From Sphingobium sp. C100 (lineage in GTDB: Bacteria > Pseudomonadota > Alphaproteobacteria > Sphingomonadales > Sphingomonadaceae), in contig NZ_AYOY01000002.1 of assembly GCF_000508185.1 (NCBI RefSeq), forward strand, positions 1 through 64,000: a stretch of DNA of 64,000 nt. The letters run 5' to 3'. The position numbers were made by a program, and so were the translations under genes. The notes under the pieces were generated by a model. The model had not been told where the DNA came from, made no database searches, and saw only the letters and a program-made list of their open reading frames with translations. Shown here one piece after another: positions 1 to 9,040 of the stretch (the stretch's first letter is position 1; each line of letters begins with the position of its first letter).

Positions 1-1431
1 CGCCGCCAGCAGCATCACCGCATGTTCCCCGCGCGGATTTTCGCCCAGCATGTCCATGTAGCGGGGAAAGTCCGATGCTTTCTGGCTGTCGTCGCCCGCC
101 GCCGACCAGGGGCCGTTATTGGTGTTCTGAATCCAGCCGCCACCGGGCTTGCGCAAGCGGGGAAGCGCGTCGAGCGGCGTCAGCCCCTTCCAGTCGGTTG
201 CCGGGTCGCTGCCATCGACCGGCCGGCTATAGTCGAAGCGATCGTCGCGCAGCGGCACGAATTGCGGATGGAGATAGGCGATTGTCCCCTTCGCATCCGC
301 AAAGATGGTGTTGTTGGACGAGTTCGCCTGACGCGCCGCGACCTTTACAAAGGCGGCATAGTCGGGCGCCTTGGTGCGCAGGAAGGATTGTTCCAGCGCC
401 GGAATGGGCTTGTCCATCATGGCGAAGGCGACCCATTTTCCGTCCACCTCTCCGATGATCGGCCCATGATGGGTGCGATAGACGGTGAAGCGCCGCTGCG
501 CCAACGTCCCTTCGCCGGTGCGATAGGACAGGGTGACGGTTGCGGACTGGACGGGCCGCTGATCCGCGCCATAGCGATAGGTAAAGCCGCCATCGGGCCG
601 GCGTGTGACGCTTTCCAGAAATTCGTCGACCGCATCGACCGTGCTGGACGTGTGCATCCATCCCGCGGTGGGATTGAACCCCTGATAGATGAAAAACTGG
701 CCCCAGGTCGCCGCGCCATAGGCGTTCAGCCCTTCGTCGCTGGTCATCTGCAATTCGGACCGGAAGAAGAAGCTGGTGTGTGGGTTGATCCACAGCAGCG
801 CATGACCGCTGGCGCTCTTCCCCGGCGCGATCGCGAAGCCGTTGGAGCCGCGCGGTTCCGGGTCGGGATCAGCCATGGCGACGGCGCGGCCGCCCGGCCC
901 GCCGTAAAAGGCCTTGAGCCGGTCGAGCGGAATACGCTCGATGTCGCCGCCGATGCTGCCCTCCGTAAAGCTCATCGCCATCCAGGGTTCGAACTGCGTG
1001 ATGACACGCGGCTTCACGTCCGGGTGCGTGGCGAGATAATAGTTGAGGCCGTCGGCCCAGGCATCCATCAGCGTGCGCAGCCAGGCGGGGCTGGCCGCAT
1101 AATCGGCGCGCAGCTTCGCCGGGTCCATATAGAGCCGGGCGCGCAGATCCTGCCAGATCGCATCTTCGCCTTCGGCTTCCGCCGTGCGACCGAGCGCCGT
1201 CAGATAGTTGGTTTCGATCCGGTTGAAATCATCTTCCGCCTGGGCATAGATCATCCCGAACACCGCATCCGCGTCGCTGCGCCCATGGACATGGGCAATG
1301 CCCCAGTCGTCGCGCTGGATCGTGACCCGCCTGGCCTGCGCCTGCCAGTCGGGCAGTTCGGATCGTGCGCAAACGGGCTGGACGATGAAAAGGGCGGGCA
1401 GGAGGCAGGATAGCGGCAGCAGATATTTCAT
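1..1431 (-). CDS. penicillin acylase family hydrolase (partial, C-terminus outside window)
   Basis: 477 codons are present from an ATG at 1431 and the frame is still open at base 1. The protein starts with a short hydrophobic signal peptide ending near VCA. It then shows the N-terminal nucleophile hydrolase features of penicillin/acyl-homoserine-lactone acylases: an alpha subunit of about 195 residues, followed by a Gly-Ser-Asn-Gly-Phe motif. Ser196 there would be exposed by autoproteolysis as the catalytic nucleophile. The family hydrolyses amide bonds of beta-lactams, acyl-homoserine lactones or other acyl amides in the periplasm; the substrate here cannot be told. The gene follows the ectoine operon after a 68-base gap and has no evident link to it. 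Confidence 0.85.
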   Translation of the reverse strand, partial: MKYLLPLSCLLPALFIVQPVCARSELPDWQAQARRVTIQRDDWGIAHVHGRSDADAVFGMIYAQAEDDFNRIETNYLTALGRTAEAEGEDAIWQDLRARLYMDPAKLRADYAASPAWLRTLMDAWADGLNYYLATHPDVKPRVITQFEPWMAMSFTEGSIGGDIERIPLDRLKAFYGGPGGRAVAMADPDPEPRGSNGFAIAPGKSASGHALLWINPHTSFFFRSELQMTSDEGLNAYGAATWGQFFIYQGFNPTAGWMHTSSTVDAVDEFLESVTRRPDGGFTYRYGADQRPVQSATVTLSYRTGEGTLAQRRFTVYRTHHGPIIGEVDGKWVAFAMMDKPIPALEQSFLRTKAPDYAAFVKVAARQANSSNNTIFADAKGTIAYLHPQFVPLRDDRFDYSRPVDGSDPATDWKGLTPLDALPRLRKPGGGWIQNTNNGPWSAAGDDSQKASDFPRYMDMLGENPRGEHAVMLLAA

Positions 1432-1499
1432 GCCCGTCAGCTAACCCGCATTGCCGGCCGATGTCACCCTTTTTGCCCGGCGGTAAGGCGCCGCCTTGC

Positions 1500-2831
1500 T
1501 CAAGGCCGGGCGAAGGGATCTTCACGCAACGAACGACCCGCCGTTTCCGGCATGAAATGCAGCGCCACCAGCCCCACGAGGCAAGCCGCCATCATCAGAA
1601 AGGCAGGCATCAGTTCATTGCCCGTCAGCGAGATGAGACCGCTGCCCATGGCCGGCGCGGTGCCGCCGAAGAGCGACGTGGCGACATTATAGGCGATGGC
1701 AAAGCCCGCAAAGCGCACCGAGGTCGGGAAAAGCGCCGGAAAGGTCGCGGAAATCGTCGCGAGTTGGGGCACGTAACAGAGGCCGAGCAGAATGAAACCG
1801 ATGGTCGCGCCGGCAAGGCCCGTCGCCATCAGCATGTAGAGCGGCACCACGCCCAACAGCAGGCTGACCAGCGACAGCCGCCACATGGCGCGCCGCCCGA
1901 CCCGGTCGGACATATGCCCGGCAAAGGGCAGAAAGACCATCATGAAGAGCATGCCGATGATCGGCACGATCAGCGCTTCGTCGGTCGTGAGGCCAATGCG
2001 ACGCTGCAAATAGGTCGGCATGTAGCTGAGCAGCGTATAGTTGACGACATTGAGCGCGACCACCAGCCCGCTCACCACCAGCATCGGCCGCCAATGGCGC
2101 GCCAGCAATTGCCGCAGGTTGGGCGTCTCCGCCTTGCCACTGGCCTGGCCGTCTTCGCGGAAGATCGGCGTGTCTTCCATCCGCGATCGCAGATACATGC
2201 CGATCAGCCCCATGGGCGCGGCCACCAGGAAGGGGATGCGCCAGCCCCATTCATGCATGGCGCCATCGCCCAGCATCAGGGAAAAGCCCAGCATCAGCAT
2301 CGCGCCGAAGGAAAAGCCCGCCAGTGTCCCGAATTCCAGGAAGCTGCCGTAAAATCCGCGCCGATCATCGGGCGCATATTCGGCCATGAAAGTGGCGGCC
2401 CCGCCATATTCGCCGCCGGTCGAAAAACCCTGCACCATGCGCAGCAGGATGAGCAGCGCCGGCGCCCAGAAACCGATGCTGGCATAGGGGGGGATCAGGC
2501 CAACCGCCAACGTCGCCCCGGACATCATCAGGATGGTGAGGGCCAGCACCGATTTGCGCCCCATCCGGTCGCCCAGCGGCCCCCAGAACAGACCGCCGAG
2601 CGGGCGCACCAGAAAGGAGATGGCGAAGGTGGCCAGCGCGAACAGCACCGCATCATCGACATCACCCGGAAACAGCGCGGCGGAAATATAGGTTACGCCA
2701 TAGGCATAGATGCCATAATCGAACCATTCGGTCGCATTGCCGAGCGCCGACGCCGCAATGGCGCGGCGCAGCGTCGCCTTGTCGACCGGATCGACAGCGG
2801 ACGAAGGGGCGGCGATGGCTGTTGCGGTCAT
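1500..2831 (-). CDS. MHS-family MFS transporter (ProP-like osmolyte or metabolite:proton symporter)
   Basis: 443 residues with about 12 membrane segments. The pattern is that of the metabolite:H+ symporter family: GNATEWFDYGIY near residue 30, the loop GDRMGRKS after helix 2, and STGGEYGGAATFMAEYAP near residue 140. ProP (proline/betaine/ectoine) and other organic-acid carriers belong here. The start overlaps the stop of the upstream MFS gene by ATGA, so it is probably the last gene of the ectoine operon. Uptake of ectoine, betaine or proline is the likely role, but this rests on context. Confidence 0.8.
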   Translation of the reverse strand: MTATAIAAPSSAVDPVDKATLRRAIAASALGNATEWFDYGIYAYGVTYISAALFPGDVDDAVLFALATFAISFLVRPLGGLFWGPLGDRMGRKSVLALTILMMSGATLAVGLIPPYASIGFWAPALLILLRMVQGFSTGGEYGGAATFMAEYAPDDRRGFYGSFLEFGTLAGFSFGAMLMLGFSLMLGDGAMHEWGWRIPFLVAAPMGLIGMYLRSRMEDTPIFREDGQASGKAETPNLRQLLARHWRPMLVVSGLVVALNVVNYTLLSYMPTYLQRRIGLTTDEALIVPIIGMLFMMVFLPFAGHMSDRVGRRAMWRLSLVSLLLGVVPLYMLMATGLAGATIGFILLGLCYVPQLATISATFPALFPTSVRFAGFAIAYNVATSLFGGTAPAMGSGLISLTGNELMPAFLMMAACLVGLVALHFMPETAGRSLREDPFARP

Positions 2832-4063
2832 GTCGTCTCTCCGTCGGCGCTGTTGGGATCAAGCAGCGAGGCCATGGGGGTGGTGCGCGGCATCATCTGG
2901 AAATCCTGTTGCGCGGGCGCTGGCACGGGCGCGCTCGATATCTGGCGCCAGAGGCCGAAGGCCAATGTCGCCCCCGCGCAAAAGGCGATGAAAAGGAACA
3001 GGCCGCCGCTGCCCGTCACGGTCATCAGCGCGGCGGCGCCCATCGGCCCCAGCGCCGCGCCGACCGAATAGAGCAGCACCAGCCGCCCGCTTGCGGCCAC
3101 ACGTTCGGACGCGAGCAGCCGGTCATTGCTGTGCGCTACGCACAAGGGGTAAAGCGCAAAGCTCAACCCGCCGAAACATGCGCCCAGCACCAGCAGCGGC
3201 GGGCCGCCGGAAGTCAGCATGGCAATCGCCACGCTGACGACCAGGGTCGCGGCAAAGCTCCATACGATCACCGCGCGCCGGTCATAGCGATCGGACAGTC
3301 GCCCGAGCGGCCATTGCATCGCTACGCCGCCCAGGATCACGATCATCATGAAGCTGGCGGTCGCACCGAGATTGAGGCCCAGCCGGCGGACATGGACCGG
3401 GGCAAGGCCATAAAAGGCGCCCAGCATCAACCCGGTGGCAACCGCACCGACGACGCCCAGCGGCGACGCGGCGAACAGCGAGCGGATCGAGAAGGCTGTC
3501 GCCTCCTCGGGCGCGGGCGCACTGGAGCGGGTGAGGCAAAGCGGAATGATGGCGAGCGAGATCAGGATCGAGGCGATCTGGAATGGAATGGCGGGCAGCG
3601 CGCCGCTGGCGCCGAGCAGCAACTGGCCCACGGCCTGTCCCGAATAGAGCGCCACCATATAGGCGGCCAGGATGCTCCCGCGCGTATCGACATCGGCCCG
3701 GTCGTTGAGCCAGCTTTCGAGACAGATGAAAACGCCCGCAACACAAACGCCGTCGACCAGCCGCAGGCAGACCCAGAGGAGCGGATGGTCAAGCAGCACA
3801 TAGGAAAGAGTGCTGGCCGACAGCAGGGCGACGAAAGCGGCGAAGGCCCGGATGTGCCCCACTTGCCGCACGATGCCCCCGGCCCGCAGCGCGCCGATCA
3901 CCAGCCCGCCAAAATAGGCGGTAGCGACCGCGCCGATCGCCATCGTACCGGCGCCCGCCCGCTCCAGCCGCAGACTGATGAGGGTCGCCAGAAAACCACT
4001 GCCCGCCATCAGCATGAAGATGGCGAGCAGCAGGCTTTGGACAGGACGGATGGCAGCGAACAT
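2828..4063 (-). CDS. MFS transporter (YcaD-like), member of the ectoine operon
   Basis: 411 residues with about 12 predicted membrane segments. The N-terminal half includes a WLNDRADVDTRGSILAAYM stretch and an internal LGRLSDRYDRR loop typical of YcaD/CsbX-type major facilitators. It lies 26 bases after the ectoine-specific aspartate kinase and overlaps the next transporter by four bases, so it is almost certainly co-transcribed with ect genes. Transport of ectoine or hydroxyectoine, possibly export or recovery of leaked solute, is an inference from position only. Confidence 0.75.
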   Translation of the reverse strand: MFAAIRPVQSLLLAIFMLMAGSGFLATLISLRLERAGAGTMAIGAVATAYFGGLVIGALRAGGIVRQVGHIRAFAAFVALLSASTLSYVLLDHPLLWVCLRLVDGVCVAGVFICLESWLNDRADVDTRGSILAAYMVALYSGQAVGQLLLGASGALPAIPFQIASILISLAIIPLCLTRSSAPAPEEATAFSIRSLFAASPLGVVGAVATGLMLGAFYGLAPVHVRRLGLNLGATASFMMIVILGGVAMQWPLGRLSDRYDRRAVIVWSFAATLVVSVAIAMLTSGGPPLLVLGACFGGLSFALYPLCVAHSNDRLLASERVAASGRLVLLYSVGAALGPMGAAALMTVTGSGGLFLFIAFCAGATLAFGLWRQISSAPVPAPAQQDFQMMPRTTPMASLLDPNSADGETT

Positions 4064-4089
4064 CGCGCGTAAGTCAGGGCGCGTGGCGC

Positions 4090-5532
4090 TCAGGCCGCGC
4101 GCCGGCCCTCCGCCGCCGGTTCGTCATCCTCCACCAGCGCGCGGTGGAGCGCGGCGACGGCGGCGTCATAATGGCGCGTATCCACGATAAACTGCACGTC
4201 CACATTGCGGATCTGGTGCTGCATCGCGATCACATCGATGTTCGCCTCGGCCAATGCCTTGAGCGCATCGGGCATGAGGCCTGGACGGGAAATGTCGCTG
4301 CCGATCACTGACACGATCGCCACCGGATGCGCGGAGATGGACGCATCGGGATAGCGATCCTGAAGATCGGCGATCACGCGCTTCACCTTGGCCGCATCCG
4401 CAGAGAGATAATGGGTGATGGTGTTGGCGTTCGACGCCTTGCTCACGATCCAGGCGCCATGCCGGGTCAGAGCCTCCAATATGGCGGCATCATAGCCTTT
4501 CACCCCGACCATATCCTGTTCAAAGAACTGGAGCGCCTGAGCGGTGCGGACGCCGGTGACGATTTCCACGCGGGGCGTGTCCGAAACATATTTGCCGCAG
4601 ATCAGCGTGCCGCCATCTTCCCGGTCGAAGGTGTTGCGCACGCGCAGCGGAATGTCGGTCTGGCGCAGGCCACGCCCGGCGCCGGGATGAATCGCCTCCA
4701 TACCCAGATTGGCGAGCTGGTCCGCCACGTCGTAATTGGTGCGGCCGATCTTACGGGCCTTGTCCGTGCCGACCAGCTTCGGGTCCGCGCTCGACAGGTG
4801 GAATTCCTTGTGAATGATCGCCTCACGCGCATGGGTCAGCACCGCAATGCGCGAAAAGGTCATTTCGGAATAGCCGCGCGCATAACGGCGGACCATGCCC
4901 TCGCTGCACCCGGCATAGCCGGTCACGATCGGCAGCGCGGTGGCAAGATCGATCGTGGCGAAGGCCTGCTCGATCCGCTCGTCAAGGCCGCGCATATCTT
5001 CCTGATCCCAAAGCGTCAGGTCGACAAAGCAGGCGTTGACGCCGCGATCACGCAGCAGCAGCGCGGTCGAGTGGGCGCTATGCGCCTCGCCAAGGCCGGC
5101 GAGCAGTTCCCGCACCGTCACCAACTGTTCCTTGACGCAGAAACGGCCGTGGCTGCGCAGCCGCGCCAGATCGTCGAGGCAGGCGGCGACGGCGTCGATC
5201 CGTGCATCGACAAAGGCGTTGGCTTCGGCCAGGCTTTCGGCGCGCACAAACATGTCCGCATTGCGCTTGTGCATCGCCTTGCGCACGATCTCGATCGCGT
5301 CGCGCCAGCCGTCCGCGCCGTCATCGGCGACGAACCGGGCATAAACGCCTGGCTCGCCCGATTTCTTGTGCTCCAGCAACAGGTCCGTCATCCCGGCATA
5401 GGCCGACACGACGAAGATGCGGTTATAGAGATTCGCGCCTTTGCGCCCCGCGATCAGGACATTGTCGAACAATGTGGCGGTGGCGGCCATGGACGTGCCG
5501 CCGATCTTTTCAACGCTATGCTTCCCGCTCAT
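4090..5532 (-). CDS. ask: ectoine-specific aspartate kinase (Ask_Ect)
   Basis: 480 residues. The protein opens with VEKIGGTSM, the nucleotide-binding start of aspartokinases, and ends with two ACT-like regions (about residues 330-465). It phosphorylates L-aspartate, the first step toward aspartate semialdehyde and then 2,4-diaminobutyrate. The Ask_Ect subgroup is encoded inside ect operons and is thought to escape normal amino-acid feedback. The ATG overlaps the ectD stop by four bases (5529-5532), indicating translational coupling. Confidence 0.93.
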   Translation of the reverse strand: MSGKHSVEKIGGTSMAATATLFDNVLIAGRKGANLYNRIFVVSAYAGMTDLLLEHKKSGEPGVYARFVADDGADGWRDAIEIVRKAMHKRNADMFVRAESLAEANAFVDARIDAVAACLDDLARLRSHGRFCVKEQLVTVRELLAGLGEAHSAHSTALLLRDRGVNACFVDLTLWDQEDMRGLDERIEQAFATIDLATALPIVTGYAGCSEGMVRRYARGYSEMTFSRIAVLTHAREAIIHKEFHLSSADPKLVGTDKARKIGRTNYDVADQLANLGMEAIHPGAGRGLRQTDIPLRVRNTFDREDGGTLICGKYVSDTPRVEIVTGVRTAQALQFFEQDMVGVKGYDAAILEALTRHGAWIVSKASNANTITHYLSADAAKVKRVIADLQDRYPDASISAHPVAIVSVIGSDISRPGLMPDALKALAEANIDVIAMQHQIRNVDVQFIVDTRHYDAAVAALHRALVEDDEPAAEGRRAA

Positions 5533-6449
5533 GCCAGCGCCTCCTCCATAAGAGAGCCGGTAACAGGCTCGATCGGCTGCGGTTCGCCGCGTGCCGCGAT
5601 GAATTCCGGGCGCGGCTTGTCGACGCCGAAGGGTGCGGCCAGGCGATTGCTGACGGCGTTATAGACCATGAAGGCGTTGGCGCGCGGGAAGGGCGTGATG
5701 TTGCCGTTCGACCCATGCATCGTGTTGCAATCGAAAACCACCACCGATCCAGGCTTGCCGGTCGGGGCGACGATACCATGTTTGTGCGCCAGTTCGGCCA
5801 GGCTGTCCTCATCGGGCACGCCATATTCCTGTTTCTTGAGCGACTGGCGATAATGATCCGCCGGCGTTTCGCCGATGCAGGTCAGATACGCCTTGTGACT
5901 GCCCGGGATCAGCATCAGCGGCCCGTTATTGGGCGTGTTTTCCGCCAGCAGCACCGACATGGAAAGTGCCCGCATACGCGGCATACCATCTTCGACATGC
6001 CAGGTCTCGAAATCGCTGTGCCAGTAGAATTCCTTGCCGGTGAAGCCGGGCTTATAGTTAAGGCGCGACTGATGGATATAGACGGGCTGGCCCAGCAGGA
6101 ACTGCGCGACACCGGCCAGCCGGCTGTCGGCGGCCAGGCGGCCGATCACATCGCTCTGGGCATGGATCTTGAAGATCGAGCGGACTTCCTTGCCGCCCGG
6201 CTCGGTGATGACGGTTTCGTCTTCCAGCGCCTGCGGATCAGCCAGCAGCTTGCCGGCCTCGCGCTGAAGGAAGGCGACTTCCGCGTCCGAGAAAATATCC
6301 TCCAGGACCAGGAAGCCGTCGCGATCAAACTGTTCGGCCTGCGCGCGGCTGATCGGCGCGGCCTCGGTCCATTCGCTGTGAACGACAGGGTCAAGACGCG
6401 GCAGGAATTCCGCCACATCGGCATGGCGGGACGGGTAGATGTCTTGCAT
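5529..6449 (-). CDS. ectD: ectoine 5-hydroxylase EctD
   Basis: 306 residues from ATG 6449, the usual EctD length; a longer frame reaching upstream has no family-like sequence. This Fe(II)/2-oxoglutarate dioxygenase converts ectoine to 5-hydroxyectoine in the cytoplasm. The EctD signature FYWHSDFETWHVEDGMPR is present with His144 and Asp146, and the distal iron ligand is His245 (CNTMHGSN). It lies 88 bases after ectC, with a strong hairpin between the two, and overlaps ask. Its presence means the organism makes both ectoines. Confidence 0.96.
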   Translation of the reverse strand: MQDIYPSRHADVAEFLPRLDPVVHSEWTEAAPISRAQAEQFDRDGFLVLEDIFSDAEVAFLQREAGKLLADPQALEDETVITEPGGKEVRSIFKIHAQSDVIGRLAADSRLAGVAQFLLGQPVYIHQSRLNYKPGFTGKEFYWHSDFETWHVEDGMPRMRALSMSVLLAENTPNNGPLMLIPGSHKAYLTCIGETPADHYRQSLKKQEYGVPDEDSLAELAHKHGIVAPTGKPGSVVVFDCNTMHGSNGNITPFPRANAFMVYNAVSNRLAAPFGVDKPRPEFIAARGEPQPIEPVTGSLMEEALA

Positions 6450-6490
6450 GGGACTTCCCCCTCTTATTGTTGATACAGGTAGTTGGAGCA

Positions 6491-6523
6491 GGCTTCCGTC
6501 CACTTTTGCCGCGGACGGAAGCC
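6491..6523 (-). terminator. hairpin between ectC and ectD
   Basis: GGCTTCCGTCC (6491-6501) is perfectly complementary to GGACGGAAGCC (6513-6523), an 11-bp stem with an 11-base loop. No run of T follows on the minus strand, so it is more likely an attenuator, processing site or mRNA-stability element than a full terminator. It could set a lower ectD output than ectABC. Confidence 0.5.
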
Positions 6524-6537
6524 TTGCCGCTATCGCC

Positions 6538-6951
6538 TTAACTGGCGAGCGCGGGCTCGCGATTGCTTTCGGGATCGGCCGGATAGGCGCCGCTTTCGTC
6601 ATGCACTTCCTTGCCGGTCACCGGAGGATTGAAGACGCAGGCGCACAATATGTCGGTTTCCGGGCGGACGATGTGCTTGTCATGGGCGTTGAGCGCATAC
6701 ATGACGCCGGGCGCGAGTTGATGCGTCACGCCATCGCCCAGATCCTCGATGGTGCCGGTGCCCTTGAGCACCAGGACCGCTTCGAGATGGTTCTGATAAT
6801 GCATGTGCAGCTCTTCGCCGGCATACATGGTGGTGACATGGAAGGAGAAGCCCATGGCGTCATCCTTGAGCAGCAGGCGGGCGCTTTCCCAGCCTTTGGA
6901 TTTCACATTCTGATCCGACTTGCGGATGTCCTGAAGCTTGCGAAGGAACAT
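6538..6951 (-). CDS. ectC: L-ectoine synthase EctC
   Basis: 137 residues, a complete cupin of the EctC family. It closes N-gamma-acetyl-diaminobutyrate to ectoine with loss of water. The metal ligands known from EctC structures are all visible: Glu57 (NHLEAVLV), Tyr85 and His93 ([10 protein letters not shown]). It starts 15 bases after ectB in the same operon. Nothing appears damaged. Confidence 0.97.
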   Translation of the reverse strand: MFLRKLQDIRKSDQNVKSKGWESARLLLKDDAMGFSFHVTTMYAGEELHMHYQNHLEAVLVLKGTGTIEDLGDGVTHQLAPGVMYALNAHDKHIVRPETDILCACVFNPPVTGKEVHDESGAYPADPESNREPALAS

Positions 6952-6966
6952 GTTTTTGTCTCCTTT

Positions 6967-8274
6967 TTATTCTGCGGCGACGCCGTAGGTGACGGTCAGG
7001 GCGGACCGGACCGCCCCCTCAAGGATATCGAGGCCGGCCGACAGCACGGCGTCGTCAATCACGAGGGGCGCCAGCACCTTGACGATTTCGTCATGAGCGC
7101 CGCTGGTTTCGATGATGAGCCCCTGCGCGAAGCAGGCGGCGGTGATGGTTCCGGCAACCTCGCCAGAGCCGACGTCAATGCCGCGCATCATGCCACGGCC
7201 GCGAGTCGAGAGGCCATGTTCAGCCGCCATCGCCTCCAGGCGACGTTCCAGCAGAGCGCCGCGACGGGCAATGTCCTGCTGAAACGCGTTGTTGCTCCAG
7301 AAATGACGCAGCGCGGCAGTGGCCGTCACGAAGGCATGATTGTTGCCGCGGAAAGTGCCGTTATGTTCGCCCGGCGACCATTGGTCGAGTTCCGGGCGGA
7401 ACAGGGTCAGCGCGAAGGGCAGGCCCATGCCCGACAGCGACTTCGCCATGGTGACGATGTCGGGGGTGAAACCAAATTCTTCGAAGCTGAAGAAATTGCC
7501 GGTGCGGCCGCAGCCCGCCTGAATGTCGTCGACGATCATCAACGCGCCATGGCGCTTGGCGATGTCGGCAATCTTGCGCAGCCATTCGGGCGACGCGGCA
7601 TTGAGGCCACCTTCGCCCTGCACGGTTTCCACGAGGATCGCTGCCGGCGCGTCAAGGCCGCTCGAAGGGTCGGACAGGCGACGTTCCAGCAATTCGGCGG
7701 TATCGACGTCCGGACCGTGATAGCCGTCATAGGGTTCATGGGCGACATGGGACAGCGGCACGCCCGCGCCACCGCGCTTGGCGGCGTTGCCGGTGCAGGC
7801 GAGCGCACCCAGCGTCATGCCGTGGAAGCCGTTGGTGAAAGCGATCACCAGTTCGCGCCCGGTGATCTTGCGCGCCAGCTTGATCGCGGCCTCGACGGCA
7901 TTGGTGCCGGTCGGACCCGTGAACATCGCGCGATAATCCAGACCGCGGGGCTTGAGGATCACCTCCTCCAGCGTGGTGAGGAAATCCTCCTTAGCATCGG
8001 TGTGAAGATCCAGCCCGTGGGTGACGCCGTCACTGGCGATATAGTCCATCAGCGCGGTCTTGAGCACCGGGTGGTTGTGACCATAGTTCAGCGTCGAGCA
8101 GCCCGACAGGAAGTCGAGATAGCGGCCGCCCTGGTTGTCATGCATCCACACGTCCTGCGCCTTGTTGAACTGGCGCGGCATGGATCGGGCGTAGCTCCGC
8201 ACACCCGATTCGCGCCGTTCATAGATGGCAGTGTCGGGAATGGACGAAGTCGGTTTTGGAAGGGTCGTATTCAT
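6967..8274 (-). CDS. ectB: diaminobutyrate-2-oxoglutarate transaminase EctB
   Basis: 435 residues, a class III PLP aminotransferase. It converts aspartate beta-semialdehyde and glutamate to 2,4-diaminobutyrate, the first dedicated ectoine step. Lys278 in VTMAKSLSG is the expected PLP Schiff-base lysine, and the Asp249-Asp250 region (MIVDDIQAGCGRTG) holds the cofactor. The gene lies 3 bases downstream of ectA and 15 bases before ectC. Confidence 0.97.
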   Translation of the reverse strand: MNTTLPKPTSSIPDTAIYERRESGVRSYARSMPRQFNKAQDVWMHDNQGGRYLDFLSGCSTLNYGHNHPVLKTALMDYIASDGVTHGLDLHTDAKEDFLTTLEEVILKPRGLDYRAMFTGPTGTNAVEAAIKLARKITGRELVIAFTNGFHGMTLGALACTGNAAKRGGAGVPLSHVAHEPYDGYHGPDVDTAELLERRLSDPSSGLDAPAAILVETVQGEGGLNAASPEWLRKIADIAKRHGALMIVDDIQAGCGRTGNFFSFEEFGFTPDIVTMAKSLSGMGLPFALTLFRPELDQWSPGEHNGTFRGNNHAFVTATAALRHFWSNNAFQQDIARRGALLERRLEAMAAEHGLSTRGRGMMRGIDVGSGEVAGTITAACFAQGLIIETSGAHDEIVKVLAPLVIDDAVLSAGLDILEGAVRSALTVTYGVAAE

Positions 8275-8277
8275 GGC

Positions 8278-8784
8278 TCAAATGTCCTCCTGTTGGTGCC
8301 GCCCCTTTGGGGTCAGCGGGCCGATGCGCGCCTGCCATTCAGTGGCATGGGCGCCGGCGAAATGGGCTTCGCGTTCAAAACGCGCCGTCTTTTCCAGTTC
8401 CGCGCCCCAATTGCGGGCGAGACCATCGAACAATGCCCAGGATGCGCGATTATCGTCGGTGATGGTGGTGGTCAGGTGCGTGACGCCGGCCTGCTCGGGC
8501 CGCGCCAGCAGCGCATCAATCATGCGGCTGGCGAGCCGCTGACCGCGCGCGGCGGACGATACCGCCACCTGCCAGACGAAGAAATTTTCAGGCGCCGCGG
8601 GCGGGCGGTAACCCGACACCCAGCCGACCACGCGACCGTCGCGTTCCGCGATGACGCAGCTGTCGGCAAAATCGCTGCATTGCAGCAAATTGCAATAAGC
8701 CGAGTTGGGATCGAGCGGCGGGCAATCCGCGATCAGCCCCGTCACAGCCGGGCCGTCGGTGGCGACGGGCTTGCGAAATTCAAT
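8278..8784 (-). CDS. ectA: diaminobutyrate acetyltransferase EctA (5' end abnormal)
   Basis: A GNAT enzyme that acetylates 2,4-diaminobutyrate at N-gamma; LIADCPPLDPNSAYCNLLQC and the VSSAARGQRLASRM acetyl-CoA loop are typical. The first canonical start in frame is GTG 8745 (155 residues), but clear family sequence (IEFRKPVATDGPAV, first beta strand) continues upstream. The coordinates use ATT 8784, preceded at good distance by AAGGGGCAGGAC, giving 168 residues. The alternative is ATG 8866 followed by a one-base frameshift: dropping one A of ATGAACAATC gives a start MTIFDSQATAAAPP that reads into EctA. Function is sure; the start is not. Confidence 0.85.
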   Translation of the reverse strand: MEFRKPVATDGPAVTGLIADCPPLDPNSAYCNLLQCSDFADSCVIAERDGRVVGWVSGYRPPAAPENFFVWQVAVSSAARGQRLASRMIDALLARPEQAGVTHLTTTITDDNRASWALFDGLARNWGAELEKTARFEREAHFAGAHATEWQARIGPLTPKGRHQQEDI

Positions 8785-8917
8785 GTCCTGCCCCTTGTCC
8801 CGTTCGGAACGCGCAGAAGCCCGTGGCGGCGCAGCCGCTGTAGCTTGGGAATCGAAGATTGTTCATCTCCCGAATTATCTTTTCCACAGAAGGGCGATTT
8901 GCCTTCCGTTACGGCGC

Positions 8918-8947
8918 GGAATATGCCGATTTTTGGGATTTTTTCAA
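8918..8947 (-). promoter_or_regulatory. candidate ectA promoter
   Basis: On the minus strand TTGAAA (8947-8942) is followed after 18 bases by TATTCC (8923-8918). The whole 8870-8990 stretch is AT-rich compared with its surroundings and contains two A-tract repeats (GAAAAAATCC and AAAAATC), a possible EctR contact area. Transcription would begin near 8911, about 45 bases before ATG 8866. Confidence 0.4.
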
Positions 8948-9040
8948 CCCCGCGCGTGAAATTTTATTTTGCTCACCGAACCAAATCGCGGATTCCAACG
9001 GATGTTATCGCCGATATTGGTGTCGCCCCCAGCTTCCGCT

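Noticed and set aside
22..1413. 463-codon plus-strand frame over the acylase gene
   Set aside because: The minus-strand translation gives a coherent penicillin acylase with catalytic Ser-Asn; the plus-strand product looks like nothing known.
2822..4072. 416-codon plus-strand frame rich in Gln, Arg and His
   Set aside because: Low-complexity composition typical of antisense to membrane proteins; the minus-strand MFS gene is real.
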